NCBI GenBank assembly: GCA_905221605.1
Contig: CAJNDS010000281.1
Coordinates: 1 to 64,000, forward strand
DNA: 64,000 bases
Direction of reading: 5' to 3'
Source of the DNA: Symbiodinium natans
Lineage: Eukaryota > Sar > Dinophyceae > Suessiales > Symbiodiniaceae
Shown: positions 1 through 10,377 of the stretch, piece after piece
How the letters are laid out: each line of letters starts with the position of its first letter
Numbering within the stretch: position 1 is the first letter of the stretch
Position numbers and translations under genes: made by a program
The notes under the pieces: model-generated
Databases searched by the model: none
What the model was told of the DNA's origin: nothing
What the model saw: the letters and a program-made list of their open reading frames with translations, nothing else

Positions 1-170
1 GGTTTAGGGTTCAGGGTTCAGGGGTCAGGGTTTAGGGTTTAGGGAGGGTTTAGGGTATTAGGGTTTAGGGTTAGGGTTTAGGGTTTAGGGTTTAGGGTTT
101 AGGGTTTAGGGTTTAGGGTTTAGGGTTTAGGGTTTAGGGTTTAGGGTTTAGGGTTTAGGGTTCAGGGTTC
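1..170 (+). repeat. Telomere-type array, TTTAGGG on +
   Basis: About 23 units of TTTAGGG with a few TTCAGGG variants at both edges. It is cut by the window edge, so it could be longer. It is followed by unique sequence and an opposite-facing array at 603, so it is interstitial as far as can be seen. Confidence 0.95.
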
Positions 171-602
171 CAGATGGTTGCTCGCGCCTCGGGAGTGGTC
201 GCAGATGCAAACAGCACAATCAATCCGCAACAATCTTCATGATGGAATCGATGTCCCACCTCATGCGGGGGAGGTGACTGGAATCGAGAGCCAAGGGCTC
301 CGCATACTTTCTGAGGCCAGTGCTCACCGTAGTAGGTCTTCTTCTTTCCACTGCGGTAGCGTCGAACGAACGGCAGTGTTCCAACCTTCCATCCACAACA
401 ATCAAGCAAGTCCAAGTATTCGTGCACCTTGCTGAGAAGGAAAAAAACCGCCCAGCTCGCAGTACTGCCTTCTCCCTCTGGCAGAGGTCTGCCTAAACCA
501 CAGGGAATGAGCCACGACCAGCGGTTCGACCGTTCCTGGCACTGGACATGCCAAGCCCGGCACATGCCGATCGCAGTCCACAGCGCCGACCAAGGCCTGT
601 CT
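171..602. other. Unique spacer between opposed arrays
   Basis: 432 bp between a TTTAGGG array and a CCCTAAA array. Several overlapping frames are open on both strands, but none has a recognisable domain or clear coding bias. An exon cannot be excluded. Confidence 0.4.
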
Positions 603-657
603 CTAAACCCTATCCCCTAAACCCTAAACCCTAAACCCTAAACCCTAAACCCTAAAC
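603..657 (-). repeat. Telomere-type array, CCCTAAA on +
   Basis: About seven CCCTAAA units with one TATCCCC variant. Confidence 0.95.
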
Positions 658-1560
658 TCAGCATGTCGAGCCCTGGCCAAAGCGAGTGCTCCCCTCGCCC
701 CCAAGGCGCCTCACTGACCTGCTCCACCTCGGACAGCTTCGCTTTGACACTTTTCACTAGCAGGTCTTCGACTCCGGTGTTGGATTCGCATCGTTGAGTA
801 CCGTGTCTTGTGAACCATTCAACAAGGTTTGGGTGCAGGACCAAACCTCGCACCCCAAAATGAAGAACACGCAAGCACGGGCAACACCAAGAACAGTCTT
901 CGGTACTTGACAGTGGGTATCCTGCTATGGCAGATGCAGGCACGACGCCTTTCGGCCAACTGCTTCCCAGCGATCTTTCACTCGCTGGCACTCCTCCCCA
1001 CGGTCATAGCATTTCATCTCCGACCTTTCCCGCGGGCAGAACACTTCAACAACTCATAACTTTGATAATCACTTCCATTCATACTGCAAGATTTTGCTAT
1101 ACTGTTGCTCGGGTTGCGAAGAGTATGGTGCATCAATAACGCAGCGCTTGGGCCAATGACGGAGAGTGGAAGAGCACCAGCCAGGTGGAGGATTTGCCCT
1201 GCTTCTTCGTATCCATCCTCGAACGGGGCAGTCCCAAAACATTGGCGGTCTCTCTCACAGGAACCGCCCGGAGAGGAAAAGTAAGTAAAAATAGTCTTGA
1301 AGATGTACAACTTGCAGCTTCCAAGATTACAGGGTTGTCCTCACTGGCCAGTAAGCCTCGCAGAGCCTGGCAACGAAGTGAGCACGAGATGAGTTTACAG
1401 CCACACAAGTACCGAGCACTGGCGCACCTTGCAACAAGGCCAGCGCTTGAGAACGGAGACGCGCGACTGTCGACACACTTCTTCCTGGCATGTCTCCGGA
1501 GTCATAGTTCGCCTCGGCTTCCTGCCGAGAAGCGTCTGGAACAAGCAGACCCGGATCGGG
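658..1560. other. No supportable gene
   Basis: Unique sequence with short frames on both strands and no recognisable motif. I see no convincing exon. Confidence 0.4.
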
Positions 1561-1569
1561 CCTCCTTCC

Positions 1570-1845
1570 CCCTAACCCAACCCTTCCCCCCATGCCAGAT
1601 TTTTTGACGCCACCCCCCCCCCACCCCCCGCCTGTGCGGAACCCCACCAATCCTTGGAGCGCTCAAGCTGTCGGTGGCTCTACAGGGGAGTGCCTCAAAA
1701 ACACCCCCGCAAACCCCCAACCCCACCCACCACCCCACCCCCCCCACCCACCACCCCTCCCCAACCCACTCACCCCCCCACCCCTTCACCACACCCCAAA
1801 CCACCCCCCCACCACCCGCTCTGCCCTTCCTCCCTTTTTTTTGCG
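1570..1845 (+). repeat. C-rich low-complexity tract
   Basis: Irregular CCCCACC/CCCCAAC repeats interrupted by about 80 bp of mixed sequence (1632-1710). The minus strand is G-run rich and could form G-quadruplexes. Proline- or glycine-rich frames here are composition artefacts. Confidence 0.85.
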
Positions 1846-2301
1846 AAATCCTCTTTCCTCCTTTCCTGTCCTGGGGCCGGCCCGGCTGCCGAGGCGGCGC
1901 GCGCAAGCGTTTACAATTAAGCAAGGAGCTAGCTAACATAACTCGTGTGATGACAGCACCAGTAGCACAAATTGACTGAGGAGACTTAGGCTCATCAACT
2001 GCACCCGGCATGTCACTAGTACCAAGTAGACTCAGCTGACATTGTCCTATGTCCCATCTTTATTTTGCGGAAGTCTCGTCGTCCATGACAGCTTCCCACC
2101 ACAAGCTTTCGAGCAGAGCCTGTCCTGCCGCTGGAATGCATTTCTTCCTGCGCAGATTTGCTCGACAGCGAGGTGCCTTCCTACTGGTAAGAAGGAGATA
2201 TAGGTCACGGACTCATGAGCCACGATTTAGTTGGAGTCCATGCCGCAGCACCCAGTCGATCCGGAAGGGTGTTCGGGGGGCTGGGGCCTGGTTTGTGAAT
2301 C

Positions 2302-2352
2302 GCCAACCCCCCCGTGTCAGATGGATTCTGAATTCTGACACGGGGTGTTGGC
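2302..2352. repeat. Short perfect-type hairpin
   Basis: The left arm 2302-2321 and right arm 2334-2352 are reverse complements except for one C-run indel/mismatch, with a 12-base loop. The arms read GCCAAC..CGTGTCAGA and TCTGACACG..GTTGGC. It could be a remnant of an inverted-repeat element or a structured RNA. Confidence 0.75.
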
Positions 2353-2436
2353 AGAATCGATAAGCCTCACAGTGAACTCGAGGTTTGGTTCCTTGAGAAT
2401 TGCCGAAGCGAGGACTCATCTAAATCCGGGCTTCCG

Positions 2437-2484
2437 TTTAGGCTTTAGGGCTTGGGGCTTAGGGTTTAGGAAGTTTTAGGGTTG
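2437..2484 (+). repeat. Degenerate telomere-type array, TTTAGGG on +
   Basis: TTTAGGC, TTTAGGG, TTGGGGC and TTTTAGG variants, the most decayed of the early arrays. Confidence 0.7.
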
Positions 2485-2675
2485 ATAGTTTCAAACTTAA
2501 AGCGTCATAAGATACGGGACTTCTGGGGCACTCCTCGGCGGCCTCGACCCCTTCAGCACTGTCGCCATCTTTGTTAGCGGCCTTCCAAGCCAGCTTGCGC
2601 AGCTGCCATACTCTTACTGTTGGTTAGCAGGGCATGAGGGAAATGGGGCCCTATATATACCTACCCTCTAAGGGA

Positions 2676-4090
2676 TTATATAGGATACCTCCTTCCCCCA
2701 GTCCCTACCAACCAACGGTAAAAACTGGCCCCATGAGCTTGAAAGTATCCAGCCTTGTGCTTGCGATCGAACTCTTTTAGCTCGCTCTTCCAGCGCTCCT
2801 GCCGCGAGATACAAAACGCAGTTGCGTCTTCACGCGCTTTAACAAGCTGCGTACGCAAAGCGGTCTAATCAAGAGATGGCAGGGGCAGCATACTGGTGAA
2901 CGATGTCTCTAGCCGCACAAAGCGGTTGCAAATGTCGTGAATCTGTACCAAGAGACTTTGGACAGAGGTAAGGCAACCGGACTCTATCGGACTCTCAGAA
3001 ATCAGAATTTGAGTACAGAGCCAGGACCGTACAGACTCGTCAGTACCGCCTCCCAGAATAAGAAAAGAGTCCTGCATGGAGTCCCACTGCTGCAAGTTGC
3101 CAGGCTTGCCTTACATGCAGTCATGGGTTTATGCCGAAGAAATCTCTGGTCACGCCACTGCTACGCACTGTGCGTATTTAAGCTCCAAGAGAACCCACAA
3201 AGGTCCTAGGTCGGCGTGAAGCCCTGAACCCATCTGGAGCCAAGAGGCTCTTGGATTCAAGCAGACGTGGCCAGCTCGCCGGCGTTCGCTTGCGAATCCT
3301 GGCCAGCCGGAGCTTGTAGTGACACGCGGCAGGGCCCTGTGCACAGAGGCTGTGCTCCGTGCACAATGGCTGATTGCACATCAATGGAGGTAACTCAGAC
3401 GCCTCAAGAACCTTGTAGTCATGAGCCATGGCAGCTATGAGCTGGAGACATTCTAAAAGAAAAAACACGGTGCACATCGACCACCCCCTTCCGGTGAATC
3501 AGAGTAAGAAGTGTGGCAAGGCTGCTCGGTGGTCATTCGGCCGGCAGAAGCTAACTGCCATGACCAGTGGTCCGGATCTCAGCTGGCAGGTGCCAGGCGC
3601 TTTCTTACGTAAACGCCCCAGGACATCTTGTGAAGGCACAGCATAGCAGCAAATGTAGCAGATAAAGCAGAGGGGTATTCCCGGGCTCGCGGCCGACCTC
3701 CCCGTAGAAGGCCAGGTCAAGCCTTCGGAAGAAGTCAAAGGTCTGCTCTTGCCAGCCGGCCCATCCGTCTCCCTGTGCTTTTCAGGCAAACTCCACTGTA
3801 AGGCCGCGGCGCGTAGCGCTTCTTCAGCTGGGAGTGGTCCCCGGAAGCTGAGAAGTTGAAACAGCATGAGGATACCTCGACCTTCTCGTCTTGCACCTGC
3901 AGCGCATGTGGCAGGGCGGCATGATGCAGCAAGAGTCATGAGCAAGAATGCTTTGACAGTGAACAACACCAAACGACGCTTTGTCAGCAGCACGCTACTA
4001 TCTGTGAGGACATCGCAAGGTTCACAGCAAGCTCTATCTGCATGTCACTGCCAAAGGTCCAGATCTCTTCCAAAGCACTTTCAACGCCCC
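2676..4090 (-). CDS. Uncharacterised multi-exon gene
   Basis: I do not recognise the product. Coding-like exons on the minus strand are, in order: about 4090-4000 (ESALEEIWTFGSDM), about 3932-3780 (QVQDEKVEVSSCC), about 3755-3620 (FDFFRRLDLAFYGEVGRE, then a leucine-rich stretch), about 3440-3350, 3095-2868 and 2861-2680. The last two share one frame and together look like an amphipathic, charged helix (LRTQLVKAREDATAF, ERWKSELKEFDRKHK), but an in-frame TAG at 2865-2867 separates them. Either a small intron removes it or the gene is damaged. Exon borders are approximate and no start codon could be assigned. Confidence 0.4.
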
Positions 4091-4228
4091 GGGTGAGGAC
4101 CAACGATGTGCAAACTTGATGCTGAGGAAGATGGCTGAACTGTTCCTCGCCACTGCTGTGCTTCCCAACGCTTTCCGATTCGTGTGCTTCTGCAACGAAA
4201 GTCGAACCTGTTAAAACGTCCCATACCG

Positions 4229-4280
4229 CTAAACCTTAAATCCTAAACCCGAAACCCGAAACCCTGAACCCTAAACCCTT
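4229..4280 (-). repeat. Telomere-type array, CCCTAAA on +
   Basis: Seven degenerate units, including CCCGAAA and CCTTAAA variants. Confidence 0.85.
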
Positions 4281-4402
4281 CTGCGATCAGGCGTCTGTGC
4301 CCATTGGGTGGCGCATCGAACCACACCGATGCCTCGGGCACAGATCTTGGAAAAATGCCAGGTGCCCAGTGGGTCCGCTGTCGGGTGTAAATGATGTGGG
4401 TC

Positions 4403-4495
4403 GGGATGTTCCCTCTTATACTCACAGTCCTAGGGATCATAATGGGGGGGTAGTATCACACTACTAAGGACTGTTAGTCTAAGGGGGAACATCCT
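4403..4495. mobile_element. MITE-like element, GGATGTTCC family, copy A
   Basis: Terminal inverted repeats of about 30 bp with a few mismatches: the left arm starts GGATGTTCCCTCTTATACT (4404) and the right arm ends AAGGGGGAACATCC (4494). The inverted similarity extends inward through ACAGTCC/GGACTGT. There is no coding capacity. A second copy lies at 53535-53616. It directly abuts the next element. Confidence 0.75.
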
Positions 4496-4500
4496 AAGAT

Positions 4501-4604
4501 GTGGGTGCTTCTGCAATTAGGGGTACTTCATGGAGTCCTTACTATCAGGGGATCCTACTATTTGGGGATCTATTATTGGGTTTGCCCTATTTTCGTAAAC
4601 CCTC
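4501..4604. mobile_element. MITE-like element, GGGGTTTCCG family, copy 1
   Basis: Carries the internal landmarks of the family: AGGGGTAC, GGGGATCCTACTATTTGGGG and the right end TTTTCGTAAACCC followed by CATG. The left end is diverged. Other copies are at 10975, 14331, 15081, 15501, 35257, 36811 and 52615. Confidence 0.7.
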
Positions 4605-4746
4605 ATGTGCTGTTTGCCTACCAGGACCTGCAAAAGTTCCCAGTTGCTGGGTGGCCCGGGCGGCTCTCATCTTGGGGGCTCAATGCGAGGAGCAGATCTT
4701 CTGCATTCCTCAGAATCAGGAGCGTTGTAGCCGTGGCAGGCAGCAG

Positions 4747-5677
4747 TCATGGTGTGAACATCCGGCCCTGAGCCCGGGTCAGTTTGAGCTGCGTCACTTC
4801 CTGGCGAACGGCCTTCTCCAGGGCACCCTGGGGGGCAGGGCTGTGAACAATTCCTCGAATCTTCCTGCACGTGACAGCCTTGTGGCAGCCGGGGCCCGAA
4901 CGAAGCCACCCGAACCTTTGGAGGCCAGGACAAGCTCTCGGCACAGCTGCCACCACCCTGGCTCACCAGGCGACAAAACGGGAGAAACTCAGAGTTTTGC
5001 AAGCCCAAGCCACCCACCAAAAGCTCAACATGTCGGCAGAACCGTTTCGGATGAGCTGCCCCACTTCTGCGACGTCGATCTTCGATGCCAGGGCCTCTCA
5101 ATATGGCTCCTCACCCAACCACTGCATATACTCAAAACTCCTTAGTCTGCACTGGCATTTCAAGAGTGTACTCGTCACCATGCATACATACCATGCATAC
5201 ATCTACATCCTTGAACAAAATCACAAAAAAAGAACATTTTGCCTTGTCGGTTTTCAGGGCCTGCAACGCCTCGGCCTGCACAAGCTCGTGCTGCACAATG
5301 CATGACTGAGTGCCTCGCACACGCTGTTGAAGTGGCGCTCAGCAGGGGCAGTGGTTCACACCGGCCCATTTTAAACAGCCTACGTCAACCCAGAGTGTGC
5401 TAGCCACTGCGCATTCGTCAATGGCAAAACATTCTTCGACCTATGCAATTTCATGGCGTGGCGAGACTTGTGGTTTCCCTTTGAAAAAAGGCAGGCATGC
5501 TGTAGCGACTGAAAGATGTTCTACTGGTCTCCATTGTGTCTCGCTCGTACTTGTGTCTGCATCCTCGGCTACGGCCTGGTTCTCGGCCTTTATCCTGCTC
5601 TTTTCGCTTTTGCTAGGGGAAGTGCGCCCTATCGGCCGGCCAATGAGCCAATGAACTTTCTTAGCTGGGAAGCACAA
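4747..5677 (-). CDS. Uncharacterised gene with coiled-coil-like exons
   Basis: Coding-like minus-strand exons are: about 5640-5480 (charged, KSEKSRIKAENQAVAED), about 5320-5235 (QHELVQAEALQALKTDKAK), about 5105-5010 (ALASKIDVAEVGQLIRNG) and about 4880-4750 (GALEKAVRQEVTQLKLTRAQG). The composition and spacing of hydrophobic residues suggest short coiled coils, as in other genes of this window. Neither a family nor a start codon could be assigned, and whether all four belong to one gene is inference. Upstream lies unique sequence with no array until 6119. Confidence 0.35.
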
Positions 5678-5699
5678 CTCTCTGTCTTCTGTTGACTCT

Positions 5700-6118
5700 C
5701 TTCTTGTTCTTCTTCGTCTTCTTCCGCTGCTGGGCCTAAGGGGGACCCTTTGTTACATCTGCAGAAAAGAAGAAAACCGCAACGAGTGTTCGTAACCCCG
5801 AGACAATGAGTTTTCCTTGGAGGGCCTTGATGAGCTCATGGCTCACCCCTGTCTGCGCTGTTTACTTTAAACAACAAGCCATCCCGGTAACACATAGCCT
5901 AGTTCAACCCCTGCCGAAGTCCTTCCCTCTCTTGGTCTTCTTCTGCTTCTGGGCATGAAGAACGGGGGGTACCCCCCAGCCCCCATGCACAGTTGCGCGC
6001 CCATGTTCGTGATCCCGGTGAGTGACGCAAAGGCATCACTTCATGGAAAGCTCCACACCGCAAAGCAAGTGATAGACCGTGGGATCTCCCCAGAGCCCGC
6101 AGAAGGGCTGGAATCAGC
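5700..6118. other. No supportable gene
   Basis: Unique sequence. No exon or repeat beyond short pyrimidine-rich stretches near 5700-5730 and 5925-5950. Confidence 0.4.
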
Positions 6119-6176
6119 CAAACCCTAAACCCTAAACCCTAAACCCTAAACCCTAAACCCTAAACCCTAAACCCCC
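6119..6176 (-). repeat. Telomere-type array, CCCTAAA on +
   Basis: Eight near-perfect units. Confidence 0.95.
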
Positions 6177-6268
6177 CAAGTTTGTTGCATAGCAGCAAGC
6201 TACTGGCAAACATCTCCGAATGAGCACAACAGCTCTTCTTCACTTTGGTCCGTCCCACTGCTGTTGAT

Positions 6269-6392
6269 GAAGGGTTTAGGGGTTTGAGGGTTTAAGGGTT
6301 TAGGGGTTTAGGGTTTAAGGGTTCAAGGGTTTAGGGGTTTTAGGGTTTAGGGGTCGGTTTAAGGGTTTAAGGATTCAGGGGTTTCACGGGTT
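6269..6392 (+). repeat. Telomere-type array, TTTAGGG on +, irregular phase
   Basis: Units vary between 7 and 9 bp (TTTAGGGG, TTTAAGGG, TTCAAGGG, TTTTAGGG), unlike the rigid 7-mers elsewhere. Confidence 0.9.
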
Positions 6393-7070
6393 AAGTGCCG
6401 CTTGCTGCAATGCAAGGCCCTGCAAGGCGGCAATCTGTCTCTGATGAATTGGAGAGCCGGTGTGAGATCTTGCCATCGAGCGAGAGGTCAGGCTGTTAGG
6501 CTTTCACAAAAAAAAAAACGGGATTCGGCATTCAGGACTAAAGCGTCCACCCCCCTTCATGTAAAGAGTCTCGTGTCCCGATCCCATGTCCGCATCTGGC
6601 GGCTGTTCAGTCTTCCTTCACGCGCAAATTTCGACATTCTTCGCGGAAAGCATAAAGTCTTTCGCGGCTACTTTGCGAAAGCCCTGGATCCTAGCTGCCC
6701 AGCGGATGTTTTGCAGGACCTGAGAAAAGAACGGTTCGGAATGAGCAGCACTAGAGCTGCTGCCACGACAGAAGTCAAGAGCAACCACAGAGCGTGCCAG
6801 CAGAAGTTTTGCGAGTTTGCGACGCAGGAAGTACAAAGTCTTTCGCGGTATCTTTCCCCACTCTTTCCGGGCCACTCTACAGGGCCCTGCATGTTCATCT
6901 TGCATAAAGTCGAAACAAGGGGGCTCTTATCGGGCTGTTGAAGACCCCTGAAGATCAGAAGCATTGAAGCCAGGAAGTCCAGAGATGAACCAAAACAAGT
7001 TGAGGGCCAAAGGCTGTCCAAGGCCGTATGCACACGCTGGCAGAAGCTGGCATAAGTTGGCACTGCAAAA
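6393..7070. other. No assignable gene; duplicated 14-mer
   Basis: Open frames of 179 aa (+) and 208 aa (-) overlap here and neither shows a known domain. The motif AAAGTCTTTCGCGG occurs at 6654 and again at 6835; the first copy forms a small palindrome with a following TTTGCGAAAG. Confidence 0.35.
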
Positions 7071-7184
7071 CTTGGTAGCCCAGTAACTATAGCTTCTAAT
7101 AGGGGCACCTTTTTGGGGTTGGTTGCTGTATAATAAGGGGGCCTGGAACCAAACAAGGGAAGAGGGTACCACTGGGCTACCAAG
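7071..7184. mobile_element. MITE-like element with 14-bp perfect TIRs
   Basis: CTTGGTAGCCCAGT at 7071-7084 is repeated as its exact reverse complement at 7171-7184, giving a 114-bp element. It is flanked by AAAA on both sides (7067-7070 and 7185-7188), a possible target duplication. The interior is non-coding and contains CTAATAGGGGCACC, vaguely like the GGGGTTTCCG family. Confidence 0.8.
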
Positions 7185-7822
7185 AAAACATTCCACTCGC
7201 ACCTCCGATTCCAACTCCTGCAACACTGCGTGGCGGCACCTTTGGAGCGGCGAGCAAGTCTCGAAAAACTATCGCATGGTCTACGGAACGACATCTACAG
7301 GTACACACTCTAGTCCGAAATTTAGCACATACCTACACCTAACCGGACCTAACCTCGTGAAGATCTACGTTGGCGCCCTGACTTCTACAAGGCGTGATGT
7401 GCTCATCCCCTGATATCAACTCTTGGCCCCTGGCTGCCAGCCAGTGAAGACCACCAGCCATTGCAGCCAACGAGTCATCCTACTGGAAACACAAAGTCTC
7501 GACCCTCTCTGGTCGACCTGAGTCGACCTTCTGACCACTCTGATTCATGCTGAGGAGAGCATGCGTCTTGGATTGCACGTCTGTGGTTTGGGGTGATCGA
7601 ACACAGGTTCGGGGCTGACTTGCAAAGTTCGAACTGTGTATGCTGGAAGCAGGCTTGAAGCACAAGGGGCGAAGCATTTCTTGGAATTCTGTGGCGGGCC
7701 AAATTCTTTGAAGCAGTTCTAGACCTGGGCACTTTGCAAGTTGATCATTTCAGAACCAGGGCAAGCAGTACAGAGTACATGGACCATCTTTGTGGCCATG
7801 GAAAGCTTCTCCTTTGGAGCAA

Positions 7823-8446
7823 TTATCCCAAACTGATTCCGCCTGCATCAGGGACGAAGGGAGTGCGGGGTGAACCCCCAGTATTGAGACTTGGATTGTT
7901 CGCCCGCGGGTTTGGATTCGGCTGGTAGCCGATTACTTCGACTTGTCCTGGCTCAATGCCAGAGTCCAGGATCTCTGATGAAATAACAGTGGCCACGGTG
8001 GCTGCATTGTATCCCGACAGAGTGTCGCAAACTTCCTCCGCCAAGCTCTCCTGTTCCACTCCGATCTTAAAGCAGACCTCTACTGTCTCGGCCAGCCGAC
8101 GCAAGGCGGGCGCAAGCCTCCGGCTAGCCGCCGCACAGCCGATGATGAGCTCCACCATTGCTGCAACCACAGAACTACCGGCGATTCGGGCGATGGAACG
8201 CTTGATCGCATTGGTGAAAGCTTCTGTCTGCAGTATGTCAGGATTCTCCACCTGGAGTTTCAAGGAGCCCTCTGAGCTGAAGGCAGCAGCAACGGAGGCA
8301 GCGGCTGCCGCGGCGGCGCTGCCTGTGGAGCCGGTCCCCACGCCCGCACCCGTCCCGAGGCCGATACCCAGGCCGAGGCCCAGCGCAAGGCCGCCGCCCA
8401 CTCCAACCCCGACGCCGACTCCCGTGGCCATGTTCTTATAGGCCTG
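7823..8446 (-). CDS. Gly/Val/Ala-rich protein segment, hypothetical
   Basis: An open frame of about 208 codons that begins after a plausible acceptor (CTGCCAG at about 8447) and also contains an ATG at 8431. It encodes a glycine-valine-leucine zipper-like stretch (residues 4-36), a run of alanines, then a soluble part with NPDILQTEAFTNAIKRSIARIAG, which resembles the small alpha/beta repeats common in dinoflagellate extracellular proteins (inference). It lies 40 bp downstream of the next gene on the same strand and may be its last exon. No catalytic motif is seen. Confidence 0.5.
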   Translation of the reverse strand, partial: QAYKNMATGVGVGVGVGGGLALGLGLGIGLGTGAGVGTGSTGSAAAAAAASVAAAFSSEGSLKLQVENPDILQTEAFTNAIKRSIARIAGSSVVAAMVELIIGCAAASRRLAPALRRLAETVEVCFKIGVEQESLAEEVCDTLSGYNAATVATVISSEILDSGIEPGQVEVIGYQPNPNPRANNPSLNTGGSPRTPFVPDAGGISLG

Positions 8447-8486
8447 GCAGCGGACAAGATGGCACTGAGGCTTGCGTTATAGGGCT

Positions 8487-9575
8487 CTAAAGCTCCCCTC
8501 TTAGGGGGCGCCTGGAAACGGTTTCAGGCTTTAAGGACTTTAAGGTCTCATTCTCCGCACACACTGCAACATGCCACTCAGTTGGGCACAGCGCCGAGGC
8601 CTGGCTCTCCTCCTCCGGCTGGGGCGTTGTAACCGGTGGGGGAGTCTCGCCGCAGGTGGCGCAGGTCCAGGAATCTTCATCCGCGCAGGTCTCCGGACAG
8701 TCGCAGAAGTCGTCGTTGACATAGAGGCTTGAGATCACACAGTCATCTGGGCAGAAGAAGAAGTCTTCAGCAGTGAGTCTTCTCGCTGCACTGAGCCGCC
8801 GCAAAGGAGTGACCGGAAGTGTTTCCAGGAGTTGGAGGGCGAACATCGGTCTTGAATCTTCTGCGACGTTTGCGTAGAACAAGATTGCGTCATTCAGAAA
8901 AGCAAAAGATGTGATGTCAAGCCCCGCGCCGGGACAACCTTCTGCTCCTTCACCAGGGTATACTTGCAAAGTAAGCAGGTTGTCCGGAGTTCCGAGATCT
9001 ATGGTGCCATTCTCAATTGGGAAGCTCTCCGCGGATTCTGCTCCCCATGTTACTTCATAGAAGTAATCTCCAGGCGCCTGGAAAACGCTCACCGCCCAAA
9101 AAGTCTCATACTCATCACCCGGGTCGAAGTTGCAGCCCTGCAAGTTGATCACAGCCGAACAAGCACCGGGCTCGTCCCCGCCGGAGGTAAAAACTGGGCA
9201 GGGCCTCTCGGGAATCTCTGGCTTTGAAGCCGAGGTGCATGCGACAGACTGACCGCAAGCAGCAGGACAGGAACCATCTCCTACAAGCTCGATCCCGTGA
9301 GAAATGCCGATCCGACTGGGATGCCATGATCCAACGACCAGCATGCCCACCAGTGCTGCCAATGTGCAGAAAGGAACCGGAGGAAATCGTCTGCAGAAAG
9401 AGCAGCTGTCTGACTCGGTCTTGAAAAACGGGATCCATATGGACTGCCCATCCTTCCTTGAGCTCTCAATACTCTCGGCATTCACATCGCTCGGCTCGCT
9501 CGGAACGAGCACGAAAGCCGGCATGCCCAAGCTCTCTAGATGCTTAAATGCAATGCCATATCCGGGCACTGGCAC
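8487..9575 (-). CDS. Membrane-anchored Cys-rich protein, NDDFCDC motif
   Basis: A 362-codon open frame; the first codon is GTG, so a true start may be the ATG at 9524 or lie in an upstream exon. Residues 1-66 are hydrophilic, 68-84 form one membrane span, and the rest looks lumenal or extracellular, with paired cysteines. Residues 274-309 (FFCPDDCVISSLYVNDDF, then CDCPETCADEDSW and CATCG) resemble the calcium-binding low-complexity Cys module seen in glucosidase II beta and LDL-receptor-type repeats. This points to a type II membrane protein. Function is unknown. The C-terminal 35 residues may be intron read-through, with splicing to the downstream Gly-rich frame. Confidence 0.6.
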   Translation of the reverse strand: MPVPGYGIAFKHLESLGMPAFVLVPSEPSDVNAESIESSRKDGQSIWIPFFKTESDSCSFCRRFPPVPFCTLAALVGMLVVGSWHPSRIGISHGIELVGDGSCPAACGQSVACTSASKPEIPERPCPVFTSGGDEPGACSAVINLQGCNFDPGDEYETFWAVSVFQAPGDYFYEVTWGAESAESFPIENGTIDLGTPDNLLTLQVYPGEGAEGCPGAGLDITSFAFLNDAILFYANVAEDSRPMFALQLLETLPVTPLRRLSAARRLTAEDFFFCPDDCVISSLYVNDDFCDCPETCADEDSWTCATCGETPPPVTTPQPEEESQASALCPTEWHVAVCAENETLKSLKPETVSRRPLRGEL

Positions 9576-9599
9576 TGTTAGGATACCCGCCTTTTTGGG

Positions 9600-9985
9600 C
9601 TGCGTCCGCTGCTCCGAGTGGCAGTTTTTGGGCTTCTAAGTCTAAGTCGGGTGGGAATGAGAAGTCTTGGAGCACAGATTTCGGGCTTAGTCCCCTAGCA
9701 TGCAGTGCATCTGTCCTCTGCACCAAGTACCAAAACAGAGCCCGTGCTGCAGTGCGCAAGGTCGCAAGCAAAGACGCAGCTTACAGCTCAACCTCACAAG
9801 CGCGTGACCCTAGTGACCTCCCGAGCTTCATGTACACCATATGCAATGCACGTTGAGCATTTCGAGCCAGCATGTCTATGAACCACAATGTCCAGGGAGT
9901 AGGCCAGACAAGGCTCCTCAAGGAGGCACTTTATGTATTGTAGTATTGTAACAATGTATCCAAATTGTGGTGTATGGGTAGCACA
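9600..9985. other. No supportable gene
   Basis: Unique sequence upstream of the membrane-protein gene. It may hold a first exon of that gene, but none can be fixed. Confidence 0.35.
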
Positions 9986-9989
9986 AAGC

Positions 9990-10140
9990 AGGCATCCCAC
10001 CACCCCAAGCCCCCACCCCCTCCCAACGCTTTCGACCCACCACCTGGATTCCCCCCCTGCCCCGACCCCCCCCAACCCCCCCCCCCCCGACACCCCCCAC
10101 CCACCACCCCAACCCCATCGCCACCCCCACCCACTTTCCT
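9990..10140 (+). repeat. C-rich low-complexity tract
   Basis: CCACCCC/CCCCAAC-type runs, including an 11-base run of C near 10077. Similar in kind to 1570-1845 and 33340-33390. Confidence 0.85.
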
Positions 10141-10237
10141 CTTCATGTTTTCCTTCCCTTCCAACTACTTCCTCTTCTTGCTTGCGCTATCCTGCATGCG
10201 CCAGGTGTACTTGGACGAGACACCGGGACCAGGGCCC

Positions 10238-10275
10238 CCCTAAACCCTAAACCCTAAACCCTAAACCCTAAACCC
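10238..10275 (-). repeat. Telomere-type array, CCCTAAA on +
   Basis: Five units bounded by C-runs on both sides. Confidence 0.9.
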
Positions 10276-10377
10276 CCCCCTCCCACCAACCACCCATGAG
10301 CTGCATGTCCTCTCGACGGCAAGCGCCTCGCAGCTGTCCAAGTCCCGGCCGAGGCGGGTCGTGCAGCGTTACCACTC

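Noticed and set aside
1-170. True chromosome end at the window start
   Set aside because: The array is only 170 bp within view, and fifty similar arrays occur inside, in both orientations. Nothing marks this one as terminal.
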